Assembly: GCA_913063405.1 (NCBI GenBank)
Contig: CAJXZB010000030.1
Coordinates: forward strand, 1-36,499
Source of the DNA: an uncultured Ulvibacter sp.
GTDB taxonomy: Bacteria; Bacteroidota; Bacteroidia; Flavobacteriales; Flavobacteriaceae
Direction: 5' to 3'
Length of the DNA: 36,499 bases
Below the pieces are notes generated by a model, which was given only the letters and a program-made list of their open reading frames with translations, was not told the DNA's origin and ran no database searches. The translations under genes were made by a program, and so were the position numbers. Within the stretch, counting starts at the first letter, position 1; the number at the start of each line of letters is the position of its first letter. Of the stretch, positions 1 through 8,560 are shown in pieces.

Positions 1-2
1 TC

Positions 3-68
3 AACCTACTAGCGTTCATTGTTATAGCTCTCAAAAAATTTAAAAAGAAAATAATAGAAAAAGTCTAA
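3..68 (+). CDS. C-terminal end of a possible membrane protein (partial)
   Basis: An open frame enters from the left edge and ends at a TAA at 66-68. The 21 visible residues start with a hydrophobic stretch (LLAFIVIAL) and end in a lysine-rich tail (KKFKKKIIEKV). This is what the end of an inner-membrane protein with a positively charged cytoplasmic tail looks like. Nothing more can be said about its function. The fragment is short enough that chance is a real alternative. Confidence 0.35.
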   Translation, partial: NLLAFIVIALKKFKKKIIEKV

Positions 69-69
69 A

Positions 70-215
70 TCATTTCAACATAATCTTTCCAAGTTTATAA
101 TAATTTTTTGCAAAATCACGAAATATTTTTTAGAAACAGATTCTTCAAATGCTTTTTTCATTTGTGGGCTTGCAACGGTCTCGAATTTATATCGAATGGA
201 GTGAATCGTCAGGCT
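70..215 (-). pseudogene. Possible gene remnant, frameshifted
   Basis: Read leftwards, 215 to about 120 gives a protein-like stretch (SLTIHSIRYKFETVASPQ, then MKKAFEESVSKK). The likely C-terminus (RDFAKNYYKLGKIMLK, stop at 70-72) lies in another frame. The switch falls near a run of six A/T at about 129-134. The two pieces read naturally as one basic, alpha-helical C-terminus, which suggests a decayed or frameshifted gene. No start and no N-terminal part are visible, and I do not recognise the family. Confidence 0.3.
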
Positions 216-261
216 AGAGCTTTTTGATTCTTTTTGGTCAATGCAAAAATAAAAAAACGTT

Positions 262-537
262 TTATGTTAACTGCGATAACATTTTGAACTCCCCATTAAT
301 TAAAGCCTCTTTCTTTGTTTTGGACCATCTTTTAATCTGTTTTTTTGCTGCAATTGCAAAAGTTGGAATATTGAATTCACTTGTAAATACTAAGTTTACA
401 GGTCTGCGGTCAAAAGTATACAGATCTTCTCGCTTGCCAGATTGATGTAATTCGATTTTTGCTTCAAGATTGGAAGTGAAATCTGTGTAATACGTTCCAT
501 CCGAGCATTTTAAAATGTATACAGAATAGGTTTTCAT
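262..537 (-). CDS. Small GIY-YIG-fold protein with substituted catalytic positions
   Basis: A 91-residue protein matching the single-domain GIY-YIG family (UPF0213/YhbQ-like) in length and layout: VYILKCSDGTYYT at residues 6-18, then a NLE...H motif, an RRPVNLVF strand and the usual C-terminal WSKTKKEALING. Active members cut DNA with a Tyr/Arg/Glu site. Here the Gly of the YIG half is Asp19 (YTD), the Arg four residues before His31 is Lys27, and the Glu normally before KKIK or KQIK is Lys65. Tyr7 and Tyr17 remain. The fold is well supported, but nuclease activity is doubtful. It stands alone, upstream of a decayed region. The ATG at 537 gives the usual family N-terminus. Confidence 0.8.
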   Translation of the reverse strand: MKTYSVYILKCSDGTYYTDFTSNLEAKIELHQSGKREDLYTFDRRPVNLVFTSEFNIPTFAIAAKKQIKRWSKTKKEALINGEFKMLSQLT

Positions 538-580
538 AATGATATATTTATATTAATTAATAGTTCGAATTACAAAATTG

Positions 581-3500
581 TTATGAGCTTACGTCCCTAA
601 ACTCTCCCCGAGTTTTTCTATTAAAGTTCTTAACCGAATTTGCTTTTAATAATGCATCACTATACCTTGGATCTTCAATAATAGCCAAGCGTTCCATTTT
701 AATAACTTCTATAGAAATGCAATCAAACTCTACAACTACCTTTCCAGTAATAGTGTAAATTCCTCTTCCTCTAAATCTATACATGGCCGCAACAGGAGGG
801 AAGTACACTGTATCGATGAAGTAACCATCTCGATCTAGAAAGGTTCCAAAATACATTTGTTTCCCATTAGAAGTACTCGTGTTTTTTGTTGTAACTAAAT
901 ATCCCTCAATAGAAATCTGTTTTCCTGCAAAAGCAGCCAAATGTTTTGCACGTATTGGATGTATAGATGGTTCAAGTAATAACTGGAAAGGATCACATAA
1001 CGGGAAGCCCAATAATTCCACCTCATCAAAAGCGTCTTCTAATCGTGTATTTGGAAGTTTGGGTGTTTTATAGTTCGCTTTTTCGGTTTTAAAAAAGGTA
1101 TATACTTGCTCCTTAAAAGTCACTTTATTGATTTTCATATATGCTTCCCAAAGGAGTTCACGTTTGTTTCGATCTGTGAACTGGAAAGCATTTATTTTTA
1201 TTAAAATGGCTACCTGTTCCATTGAGGTAGAGATTCGGTCTATAAAATCATCGAGGCTTAAAAAGTAACCATTAGCATTTCTTTCCGAGGTGATTCGCTT
1301 AATCACTTTTGCCTCTAATGAATGTAAAAAACCAAGCCCTAGGTAAATGTTTTTACCGTGGATAACAGTTTGTCCATAACTATGATTAATGCAAGGAGGG
1401 AGGATAGTAACACCGTGCATTCGAGCTTCATGCACATAAAGTTCTGCCCGATAAAACCCACCGCCATTATTAAGGGTAGCAACCATATATTCCAGCAGAT
1501 AATAGGCTTTTAAGAATAAACTTTGATAGCTCTCTACAGCATAAGAAGCCGAATGCCCTTTCGCAAAAGCATAACCGGCAAAGCTCTCTATTTGACGCCA
1601 TATTTCGTGAGTTAGTGTTGCTGCTTTACCACTGGTACAACAGTTTTCAAAGAACTGCTCTTTTACTTTTAAGAACTCATCACGCGATCTAAATTTTCCA
1701 GACATTCCACGGCGTAACATATCGGCTTCCTCGAGCGTGAGTCCACCAAAATAGTGTGCTACTTTAATCACATCTTCCTGATATACCATGACTCCATAGG
1801 TTTCAGGCATAATGTCTAGCATCACTGGATGTGCATCTTTTCTTCGCTCGGGATACCGATACCGTAAAATATATTCTCGCATCATACCAGACTTTGCTAC
1901 TCCAGGCCTAATTACCGAACTTGCGGCTACCAAGCCCAAGTAATCGTCCACCTGAAGTTTCCGAAGTAACATCCGCATGGCGGGAGATTCTACATAGAAA
2001 CACCCAATAGCTTTGGCATTTCGCAGCAAGTATTTAATGCGTTCATCTTTTTTAAAACGTTTAATATCATGGATATCAATTGGTGGGAGTTCTGGATGAT
2101 TATAAGATATAACCTCTACGGCATCTTTAATCTTCCCTAATCCTCTCTGACTTAAAATATCAAATTTGTATAGCCCAATGTCTTCGGCCACCACCATATC
2201 AAACTGAATGGTAGGAAATCCTTTTGGAGGCATAAAAGTGGCGGTATAATAATGGACGGGTTTTTCAGATATGAGTATACCACTCGCGTGAATTCCTAAA
2301 TAGTTAAGATAGCCTTGAATGTACTTGCTATACGTAACCACCAATTGCGATAGTTTATCTAAGCTAGGGTAATGGTACTGTGTACTAGAGAGCTTGTCAA
2401 TTTCAGACTTTGGTAATCCAAATACTTTTCCTAGCTCTCTTACAGAAGTCTTATATTTAAAGGTGTTATAAACTGTGATGAGGGCAGTGTTTTTAAATCT
2501 TCGGAAAATAAACTCGGTGATGTCATCTCTGTCTTTCCACGAGAAATCGATATCGAAATCTGGTGGATTTTTTCGGTATAAATTGATAAAGCGCTCAAAA
2601 TAAAGATCAAGTTCTACAGGATCCACATCGGTAATCCGAAGCAAATACGCAATGACACTATTGGTGCCACTCCCTCGACCTACATAGAAATAACCTTTGC
2701 TTCGAGCATATTTTAGGATCTTCCAGTTGATTAAAAAATAGGATACAAAACCTTTTTGCTGAATGATATCAAGTTCTTTCTTGATACGAGACAATACAGT
2801 ATCATCTGGAATACCATATCGATATTGAATTCCGCCATAGGCTAATTTTTTAAGCAATCTAAAATCTAAAGCTTCGCTATTGGTATATGCATTCTGATTG
2901 TTAGGAGTTTTTTTTGTAAAATCGAAATCAATACTGCATTCTGCTAGTAGGTTTTGCGTATTTTCTATAAGCTTCGGAAAATCTTGAAAAGCAGTTTTTA
3001 GTACTTCCAAAGTTAAAAAGACATCACTTTCACTAGCTTGTTCAGAAAGAGGAAGTTTACTTAAAAGCGTATTGTTGTCAATCGCCCGAAGCAGTCTGTG
3101 GGTATTAAACCCTTTCTTGTTTTGAAAAGTAATTGTTTGTAAGACCACCAATTTTTCTAGCCGATTTTTCCAAGGAGAGAACTTTAATTTATTTAAACCT
3201 TCAATCTTGACGCCTAGAAACTCACTTGCAGAAAGTATATCGCCTTTAAACGTTGTAAAAGGATAAATGACAAGTGTTTGTGAAAGATGCTTTGCTCTAT
3301 TAGGTATGTATTCTTTGGAATGCAAAAAGTGAGATAGATAACTGTTTATTTGTTCAAAACCAACATTGTCTTTGGCTAGCATGATAAACTGTTGCTGAGC
3401 TCCATTTCTAAAATCAACACCCAATACTGGTTTTATAGCATATTTAGGAGCTAGTCGTACAAAGTCCAAGCAAGCCGAAGTAGTATTGATATCAGTTAAT

Positions 3501-3601
3501 GCAAAACAGCCAACACCCCTTTCTGCTGCTGTAATAAGTAGTTTTTTTGGCTTGATGGTGCCATAACGAAGACTGTAATAACTGTGTGTGTTTAAAAACA
3601 T
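581..3601 (-). CDS. Short DnaE-type DNA polymerase III alpha subunit (accessory or error-prone type)
   Basis: A 1006-residue C-family polymerase, shorter than replicative DnaE (usually about 1150 or more) and close to the DnaE2/ImuC size class. Domains in order: N-terminal PHP domain (residues 1 to about 65); palm with GRGSGTNS at 308-315 and the catalytic Asp cluster PDFDIDF at 347-353; third Asp in KFDIL (Asp481); finger and helix-hairpin-helix regions; C-terminal OB fold from about residue 885. The PHP metal motif HxH reads Asn4-Thr5-His6, so PHP exonuclease activity is probably lost. Related second DnaE copies in Bacteroidetes often sit with a DinB-type polymerase and a LexA-like regulator, but neither is next to it here. 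Its ATG touches a double palindromic operator, which argues for tight, probably damage-related control. Mutagenic lesion bypass is an inference. Confidence 0.88.
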   Translation of the reverse strand: MFLNTHSYYSLRYGTIKPKKLLITAAERGVGCFALTDINTTSACLDFVRLAPKYAIKPVLGVDFRNGAQQQFIMLAKDNVGFEQINSYLSHFLHSKEYIPNRAKHLSQTLVIYPFTTFKGDILSASEFLGVKIEGLNKLKFSPWKNRLEKLVVLQTITFQNKKGFNTHRLLRAIDNNTLLSKLPLSEQASESDVFLTLEVLKTAFQDFPKLIENTQNLLAECSIDFDFTKKTPNNQNAYTNSEALDFRLLKKLAYGGIQYRYGIPDDTVLSRIKKELDIIQQKGFVSYFLINWKILKYARSKGYFYVGRGSGTNSVIAYLLRITDVDPVELDLYFERFINLYRKNPPDFDIDFSWKDRDDITEFIFRRFKNTALITVYNTFKYKTSVRELGKVFGLPKSEIDKLSSTQYHYPSLDKLSQLVVTYSKYIQGYLNYLGIHASGILISEKPVHYYTATFMPPKGFPTIQFDMVVAEDIGLYKFDILSQRGLGKIKDAVEVISYNHPELPPIDIHDIKRFKKDERIKYLLRNAKAIGCFYVESPAMRMLLRKLQVDDYLGLVAASSVIRPGVAKSGMMREYILRYRYPERRKDAHPVMLDIMPETYGVMVYQEDVIKVAHYFGGLTLEEADMLRRGMSGKFRSRDEFLKVKEQFFENCCTSGKAATLTHEIWRQIESFAGYAFAKGHSASYAVESYQSLFLKAYYLLEYMVATLNNGGGFYRAELYVHEARMHGVTILPPCINHSYGQTVIHGKNIYLGLGFLHSLEAKVIKRITSERNANGYFLSLDDFIDRISTSMEQVAILIKINAFQFTDRNKRELLWEAYMKINKVTFKEQVYTFFKTEKANYKTPKLPNTRLEDAFDEVELLGFPLCDPFQLLLEPSIHPIRAKHLAAFAGKQISIEGYLVTTKNTSTSNGKQMYFGTFLDRDGYFIDTVYFPPVAAMYRFRGRGIYTITGKVVVEFDCISIEVIKMERLAIIEDPRYSDALLKANSVKNFNRKTRGEFRDVSS

Positions 3602-3642
3602 AACTTGGAATTATTCCAAATATATGGAATAATTCCAAGTTA
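3601..3642 (-). promoter_or_regulatory. Double palindromic operator enclosing the dnaE promoter
   Basis: Positions 3601-3618 and 3625-3642 form a perfect 18-bp inverted repeat separated by AATATA. Each arm contains a 15-bp site of the form TTGGAATNATTCCAA: 3605-3619 matches exactly, and 3624-3638 differs only at its outermost base. Their centres, 3612 and 3631, are 19 bp apart, about two helical turns, so two repressor dimers could bind the same face. The minus-strand sequence TATATTTG (3617-3624), a match to the Bacteroidetes -7 element TAnnTTTG, lies between and overlapping the sites. The repeat runs into the dnaE start codon. This is strong evidence of repression; the regulator is not in the window. 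Confidence 0.8.
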
Positions 3643-3729
3643 TTAAAGAGAAATTTTCAACAGTTATGCTATTTCATTTTTTGAAGCGATTAGAAACAAA
3701 TCAAAAAATGAATAGTTTGAAAGCTTAAA

Positions 3730-4468
3730 CTAGTATTTCATAATTTTCTCATGATAGGAAAACTCAGCATCGAATAACTTAATTATATAAACCCCAATGG
3801 CTAGATGCGCTATGTCAATACGATCTCCTTTAACTATATCGCCTACTTTTAGTAATTTCCCACTAAGGGCGTAAATATGATAATTTAGTGTTTGATGGGT
3901 TTCAGTTTTAAAAGAAACATTTATATAGTCATTGGATGGATTTGGATGAATAATAATGCTAGAATTTGTATTTACATTTTGGTTACTCAAATAAGAATCA
4001 GTACTGGTATTACTCTTAAAACCAGTAGCCTTTAGATAAGGATTCAAGACTAAAAATTTCTCTTCCTCTAGGGGTCTCTGAAGTTAATTTGTGTAGAGAT
4101 ATACGAACATACTCTACGTTTGAAGGTAAATCGATTACTGGGTTATAACTAGAATTACCATCAACGTTCCATTTATTATAATACCAAGGCTCAATTCCAT
4201 TACAGCCATCAGTATCTATTGGAAAGTAATCGCCATTCCACCAATATTTATAATACGAAGACCATGATGGACTTGGCGACCCACTTGTAATTAAATTATT
4301 TATTTCTATAAAAAGTGCAAAAGCAAGAGGGATAGAGGCGAACTATCGTGTAGATTGATAACCTGGCGCAGCATTAGTAATACTTGCCAAAGAAGAAAAC
4401 TGACACCCTGTCATAATTTTTCTACTGGCATAATACTTGTCATATACACTTCGTAAATTAAAATTGAA
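3730..4468 (-). pseudogene. Broken gene for a secreted protein with a T9SS sorting domain
   Basis: The C-terminal part (3730-4047) is a type A T9SS sorting domain: a HPNPSNDYINVSF start, the ALSGKLL strand, and an IGVYIIKLF end with a final MKY. The preceding protein continues in another frame from about 4054 to 4468 (for example WWNGDYFPIDTDGCNGIEPW and VEYVRISLHKLTSETPRG). A frameshift therefore lies near the T5 run at about 4053-4057. The upstream frame also has an in-frame TAG at 4343-4345 between AAPGYQSTR and FASIPLAFALF, and it ends at a TAA at 4469-4471 with no start or signal peptide. This is a decayed secreted protein of unknown activity, wedged between dnaE and dnaK. Confidence 0.65.
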
Positions 4469-4492
4469 TTATTAAAATTATACTATACAATT

Positions 4493-6403
4493 ATGAGTAA
4501 GATTATTGGAATCGATTTAGGAACAACCAACTCTTGTGTGGCTGTGATGGAAGGTAGTGAACCAACTGTAATTCCTAATGCAGAGGGAAAAAGAACAACT
4601 CCTTCTGTAATCGCTTTTGTTGAAGGCGGGGAAATTAAAGTTGGAGATCCTGCAAAAAGACAAGCGGTGACGAACCCAACCAAAACTATTTCTTCTATAA
4701 AGCGTTTTATGGGGAATAAGTTTTCTGAGTCTAAAATAGAAGCAGATCGCGCTGCGTTTGACGTAAAAAAAGGAGATAATGACACACCACGTGTTGATAT
4801 CGACGGACGTTTATATACGCCTCAAGAATTAAGTGCAATGATTCTTCAGAAAATGAAGAAAACGGCAGAAGATTACCTTGGACAAGATGTTACTGAAGCA
4901 GTTATTACTGTTCCTGCATATTTTAATGACAGTCAGAGACAAGCTACAAAGGAAGCTGGTGAGATTGCAGGTTTAAAAGTAAGACGTATCATTAATGAGC
5001 CTACTGCTGCGGCATTGGCTTATGGAATGGACAAAAAAGGAACCGACCAAAAAATCGTAGTATTTGATTTTGGAGGAGGAACCCACGATGTATCGATTCT
5101 TGAGTTAGGAGACGGTGTATTTGAAGTATTGTCTACAGATGGTGATACACACTTAGGTGGTGATGATGTGGATCAAAAGATTATTAACTGGTTGGCAGAT
5201 GAGTTTCAAAACGAGGAGTCTATGGATCTTAGAAAAGACCCAATGGCATTACAACGTTTAAAAGAAGCTGCAGAGAAAGCTAAGATTGAATTGTCTTCTG
5301 CGGCACAAACAGAAATCAACTTGCCATATGTTACGGCTACTGCTAGTGGACCAAAGCACTTGGTGAAAACCTTAACTAAGGCGAAGTTCGAGCAATTGAT
5401 CGACGATTTGATAAAACGTACCATTAAACCTTGCGAAACTGCATTAAAAGCAGCAGGTCTTAAGAAATCGGATATAGATGAGATTATCCTTGTAGGAGGT
5501 TCTACTCGTATTCCTGCAGTACAGGAAGCAGTTGAGAAGTTCTTCGGAAAAGCTCCAAGTAAAGGAGTAAATCCAGATGAGGTTGTAGCCGTAGGTGCTG
5601 CAATTCAAGGAGGTGTATTGACTGGAGATGTAAAAGACGTATTGTTGCTTGATGTAACACCTTTGTCTTTAGGAATTGAAACAATGGGAGGTGTACTGAC
5701 TAAATTAATTGAGTCTAATACAACCATCCCTACTAAGAAGTCTCAAGTATTCTCTACAGCGGCGGATAATCAACCAAGTGTTGAGATTCACGTATTGCAA
5801 GGAGAGCGCCCAATGGCTCCAGATAACAAAACGATAGGTCGTTTTCACTTAGATGGAATTCCACCAGCGCAAAGAGGAACACCTCAAATTGAAGTGACTT
5901 TCGATATTGATGCCAACGGTATTATTAAAGTAAGTGCTACGGATAAAGCTACAAACAAGTCGCAAGACATTAGAATTGAAGCATCTTCTGGATTAACAGA
6001 TGAGGAAATCCAAAAAATGAAGCAAGAAGCTGAAGCTAACGCTGATGCTGATAAAGCGACTAAGGAGAAAGCTGATAAGTTGAATGAAGCTGACAGAATG
6101 ATCTTCGAGACTGAAAAGCAACTTACGGAATTTGGCGATAAATTATCTGACGATAAGAAAGGACCAATCGAAGCCGCTTTAGAAGACTTGAAGAAAGCTT
6201 ACGAAACTAAAGAAGTTGAAACAATTCAGCCAGCTTTAGATGCAATTAATGAGGCTTGGAAAGTAGCTTCAGAAGAAATGTACAAAGCTGAGGCAGATGC
6301 TGGTCAAGGTGCTCCAACAGGTGAACCTGCTGGAAATGCCGGAAATGAAGAGAACGCTGATGTTGAGGATGTAGATTTCGAAGAAGTGAAAGAGGAATCT
6401 TAA
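4493..6403 (+). CDS. dnaK: Molecular chaperone DnaK (Hsp70)
   Basis: A 636-residue Hsp70 of normal length. The ATPase domain begins [16 protein letters not shown] (residues 6-21) and contains the [11 protein letters not shown] phosphate loop near 195 and the [13 protein letters not shown] adenosine motif near 330. The peptide-binding domain follows ([16 protein letters not shown]), then a charged helical lid and an acidic tail ending [14 protein letters not shown]. It folds nascent and stress-damaged proteins in the cytoplasm with DnaJ and GrpE, neither of which is nearby. It is a single-gene unit followed at once by a strong terminator. The upstream region overlaps the debris of the broken minus-strand gene, and I see no clear heat-shock operator in it. 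Confidence 0.98.
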   Translation: MSKIIGIDLGTTNSCVAVMEGSEPTVIPNAEGKRTTPSVIAFVEGGEIKVGDPAKRQAVTNPTKTISSIKRFMGNKFSESKIEADRAAFDVKKGDNDTPRVDIDGRLYTPQELSAMILQKMKKTAEDYLGQDVTEAVITVPAYFNDSQRQATKEAGEIAGLKVRRIINEPTAAALAYGMDKKGTDQKIVVFDFGGGTHDVSILELGDGVFEVLSTDGDTHLGGDDVDQKIINWLADEFQNEESMDLRKDPMALQRLKEAAEKAKIELSSAAQTEINLPYVTATASGPKHLVKTLTKAKFEQLIDDLIKRTIKPCETALKAAGLKKSDIDEIILVGGSTRIPAVQEAVEKFFGKAPSKGVNPDEVVAVGAAIQGGVLTGDVKDVLLLDVTPLSLGIETMGGVLTKLIESNTTIPTKKSQVFSTAADNQPSVEIHVLQGERPMAPDNKTIGRFHLDGIPPAQRGTPQIEVTFDIDANGIIKVSATDKATNKSQDIRIEASSGLTDEEIQKMKQEAEANADADKATKEKADKLNEADRMIFETEKQLTEFGDKLSDDKKGPIEAALEDLKKAYETKEVETIQPALDAINEAWKVASEEMYKAEADAGQGAPTGEPAGNAGNEENADVEDVDFEEVKEES

Positions 6404-6425
6404 ACTGAGAAGTTTTTTCATATTT

Positions 6426-6457
6426 AAAAAAGCCCTGCATTTCTGCAGGGCTTTTTT
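6426..6457 (+). terminator. Rho-independent terminator of dnaK
   Basis: A perfect 14-bp stem (6426-6439 with 6444-6457, core GCCCTGCA) with a four-base TTTC loop. The right arm ends in six T. It starts 22 bp after the dnaK stop. The A-run on the left makes it potentially bidirectional, so it may also insulate the convergent gene ending at 6543. Confidence 0.92.
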
Positions 6458-6542
6458 GTATAATATAATTATAATGAAAGCTATAAGTGAAGTTATTTCT
6501 GAAAGGATTCACCTTATAGAACACTAATCTAAATCAAATCTG

Positions 6543-6962
6543 TTACTTCTTAGAAAATGTGAAAAACGAAAAATTTAATTGTAAATTTTCGATTTCAGTA
6601 ATAGTAGCTTTTTTATCGGTTATTGCCAGTTTTGAATGACCTGGAAAGGCATTAAATAGTGTCCATTCCACTAAGGGCCTACCATTGGCATCTTTTAAAG
6701 TAAGAGAGGCTTTGCTTTTTTCAAGTTTGTTTTCTTGATGATTAGCCTGATCTACCCACTGCAACAGAGCAGACCCCATATTGGTTTGTCCCTTTTTTAA
6801 CACTAGATTATTGCCTTTAGGTAAGTTGGGAAGTCTAAATTTAAATGGGTTGTCTCCTTCTTTTAAGTTGTTTCTTAATGCGACTTTGGTAGAAACACCT
6901 TCAATTTCTTGAAAATTGGTTTTCTCCCCATTTGAAGATAATTCGAAGTAAAATTCAGTCAT
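6543..6962 (-). CDS. Phage tail tube (gp19)-like protein, orphan
   Basis: A 139-residue protein resembling the T4 gp19/conserved phage tail protein family, which forms the inner tube of contractile phage tails and contractile injection systems. Supporting features are the N-terminal FYFELSSNG...FQEIEGVSTKV strand pair, a central KKGQTNMGSALLQWVDQA segment, and the WTLFNAFPGH motif near 120, where tail-tube proteins usually carry a W.L.NA.P signature. No sheath, baseplate, spike or other phage gene is near. It lies 160 bp downstream of, and on the same strand as, the CxxCH protein gene. It may be a domesticated tube protein. The family call is good; the role is unknown. Confidence 0.75.
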   Translation of the reverse strand: MTEFYFELSSNGEKTNFQEIEGVSTKVALRNNLKEGDNPFKFRLPNLPKGNNLVLKKGQTNMGSALLQWVDQANHQENKLEKSKASLTLKDANGRPLVEWTLFNAFPGHSKLAITDKKATITEIENLQLNFSFFTFSKK

Positions 6963-7122
6963 ATTTTTTCATATTAATGTTATGACTCAGGGGGTAAGTC
7001 GTTGAGTTAAAGATAATAATAAAATAATTATAAGCTGGTCTTTTCGGCTTTTTTAAACAAATAAGATTTCTGAAAGATTCCAAACGACTGTACCATGGGA
7101 GACTTTAACCTTGAATATTGAG

Positions 7123-8550
7123 CTAATCCTGTACCGGAGACGTTGCTGATGACAAAACAAAACTAAAATCAGAAGCATTTTTTCTTTTCCCAGCAATAGA
7201 GGCAAACTTATGACAATCGATACATTGACTTGCCTGAGCAAATGTTTCCATAGAGGAGTTTGCAACGTTATTATTAGGGTTCATAGAGGTTAATTTTAAA
7301 GGTGTCTTGTCCGGTTGATCTTGATCATATGTAGGGTTACTGGACCAAATTACGTCTACCAATTCATAATACTGAAAAACCGAATTGGGATAGTATTTTT
7401 TAATGGCAGTTTGGACCGTTGTATTTACGTTTATGGATTGAGGATCTAGAGGTGTTTCTCTTTTTACCTGAATCTGCGTTGGTTCCGGACCGTTTAATCC
7501 TAAATAATATGGAGGAGACACATTAGCATCATTACAATTGATTGTTACTGTGGTGTCTGTTTTAGTTTTAGAATATGCCGCTGGAATTTTCATTGTTTTA
7601 TTCGTGCAACTTACATCGTATAAATTATAACTTCCTGAGCTTGGTGAATCTGTACTCAGTGGGACATTGTCAATATGCTCAAAAGTTGCCCAAATCCATG
7701 TAGGTTGTGAAACTGTCTTGTGAATAATGTGAAGACCAATAAGTGCTATGGCTGCAGTTCGTTGCTTTCCTGTAATAGGATCTAATAAAATTGCTTCGGA
7801 AGTTTTATAGCGATCTACATCAACCGTTGGGGGATCGGACAGCTCCATCCAAGCCGCTTTAATTTCCATTGCGCCAATAGTATCGTTAGCATTATTGCCT
7901 TGTGGTAAGTGAATTTGTTTTCCACTTTGGGTCCAGCTCAATTGCTTGTCGGCATTATAAAACTGATGTTTGGGATCGGTTATATAGTCGTACTCATCCT
8001 TATTAACGAGTACTTCATACCATACATTGGTATTATTATGGGCGCCCAACCAGTTAGGAGCATTTCCAGGTGCCGCCTGCCCTGTTTCAGAAACAGTGAT
8101 TGTATCACTAAAATTGGTGAATTTAGAGCTGTGCATTAAAACTCTTTTATGACTATTGGATTTATTCAATATAATATGTTTAGAACCCCAAGGCGGAGGC
8201 GCCTGTCCGTTGGGAGGCAAAAGAACTTCTTTTGTCATATAGGTTTCCCAAGCAACTAAGCTCTTAGAGTTTGGATTTCCAAAAGAAGCCGAAAGATCTG
8301 TCGGCCAATTCAGTGCAATAAATTCCTTCCATGCAAAACAATTAGCAGTTGTTTGATTAGGCAATACGCCACTGTCGTGTGGGACATTCCCCTGAAAATA
8401 TATAGTATCAAAAGTAGTACAAACACAACTATTGGTTGAGTTTAGAGTGTAACCAACATATTCCGCTGTTAGTTTTTTATTTCTGAAGGAAGCGAATAAA
8501 ATAATACTCATTAGAACGATTCCAACTAGGAGGAAACTTGGTTTTTTCAT
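7123..8550 (-). CDS. Exported protein with one C-terminal CxxCH haem motif
   Basis: A 475-residue protein with an N-terminal signal or anchor segment (residues 5-22, LLVGIVLMSIILFASF). Near the C-terminus lies Cys443-Ile-Asp-Cys446-His447, the covalent haem c attachment motif, preceded by NSSMETFAQASQ. Conserved-looking blocks are AWKEFIALNWP (about 72-82), GLHIIHKTVSQPTWIWATFEH (about 272-292) and YYELVDVIW. This layout resembles a widespread but uncharacterised family annotated as cytochrome c family protein. It starts 10 bp after the lipoprotein gene, so the two are almost surely co-transcribed. A periplasmic or surface redox role is inferred from the haem motif only. Confidence 0.65.
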   Translation of the reverse strand: MKKPSFLLVGIVLMSIILFASFRNKKLTAEYVGYTLNSTNSCVCTTFDTIYFQGNVPHDSGVLPNQTTANCFAWKEFIALNWPTDLSASFGNPNSKSLVAWETYMTKEVLLPPNGQAPPPWGSKHIILNKSNSHKRVLMHSSKFTNFSDTITVSETGQAAPGNAPNWLGAHNNTNVWYEVLVNKDEYDYITDPKHQFYNADKQLSWTQSGKQIHLPQGNNANDTIGAMEIKAAWMELSDPPTVDVDRYKTSEAILLDPITGKQRTAAIALIGLHIIHKTVSQPTWIWATFEHIDNVPLSTDSPSSGSYNLYDVSCTNKTMKIPAAYSKTKTDTTVTINCNDANVSPPYYLGLNGPEPTQIQVKRETPLDPQSINVNTTVQTAIKKYYPNSVFQYYELVDVIWSSNPTYDQDQPDKTPLKLTSMNPNNNVANSSMETFAQASQCIDCHKFASIAGKRKNASDFSFVLSSATSPVQD

Positions 8551-8560
8551 GGTTTTTATT

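Noticed and set aside
4483..4785. Long antisense frames inside dnaK (also 5206-5424, 5502-5684, 6246-6524)
   Set aside because: They are reverse-strand shadows of a well-conserved dnaK; low-complexity translations with no family features.
7053..7265. Minus-strand frame overlapping the end of the CxxCH protein gene
   Set aside because: It overlaps the haem-motif coding region in another frame and has no recognisable features.
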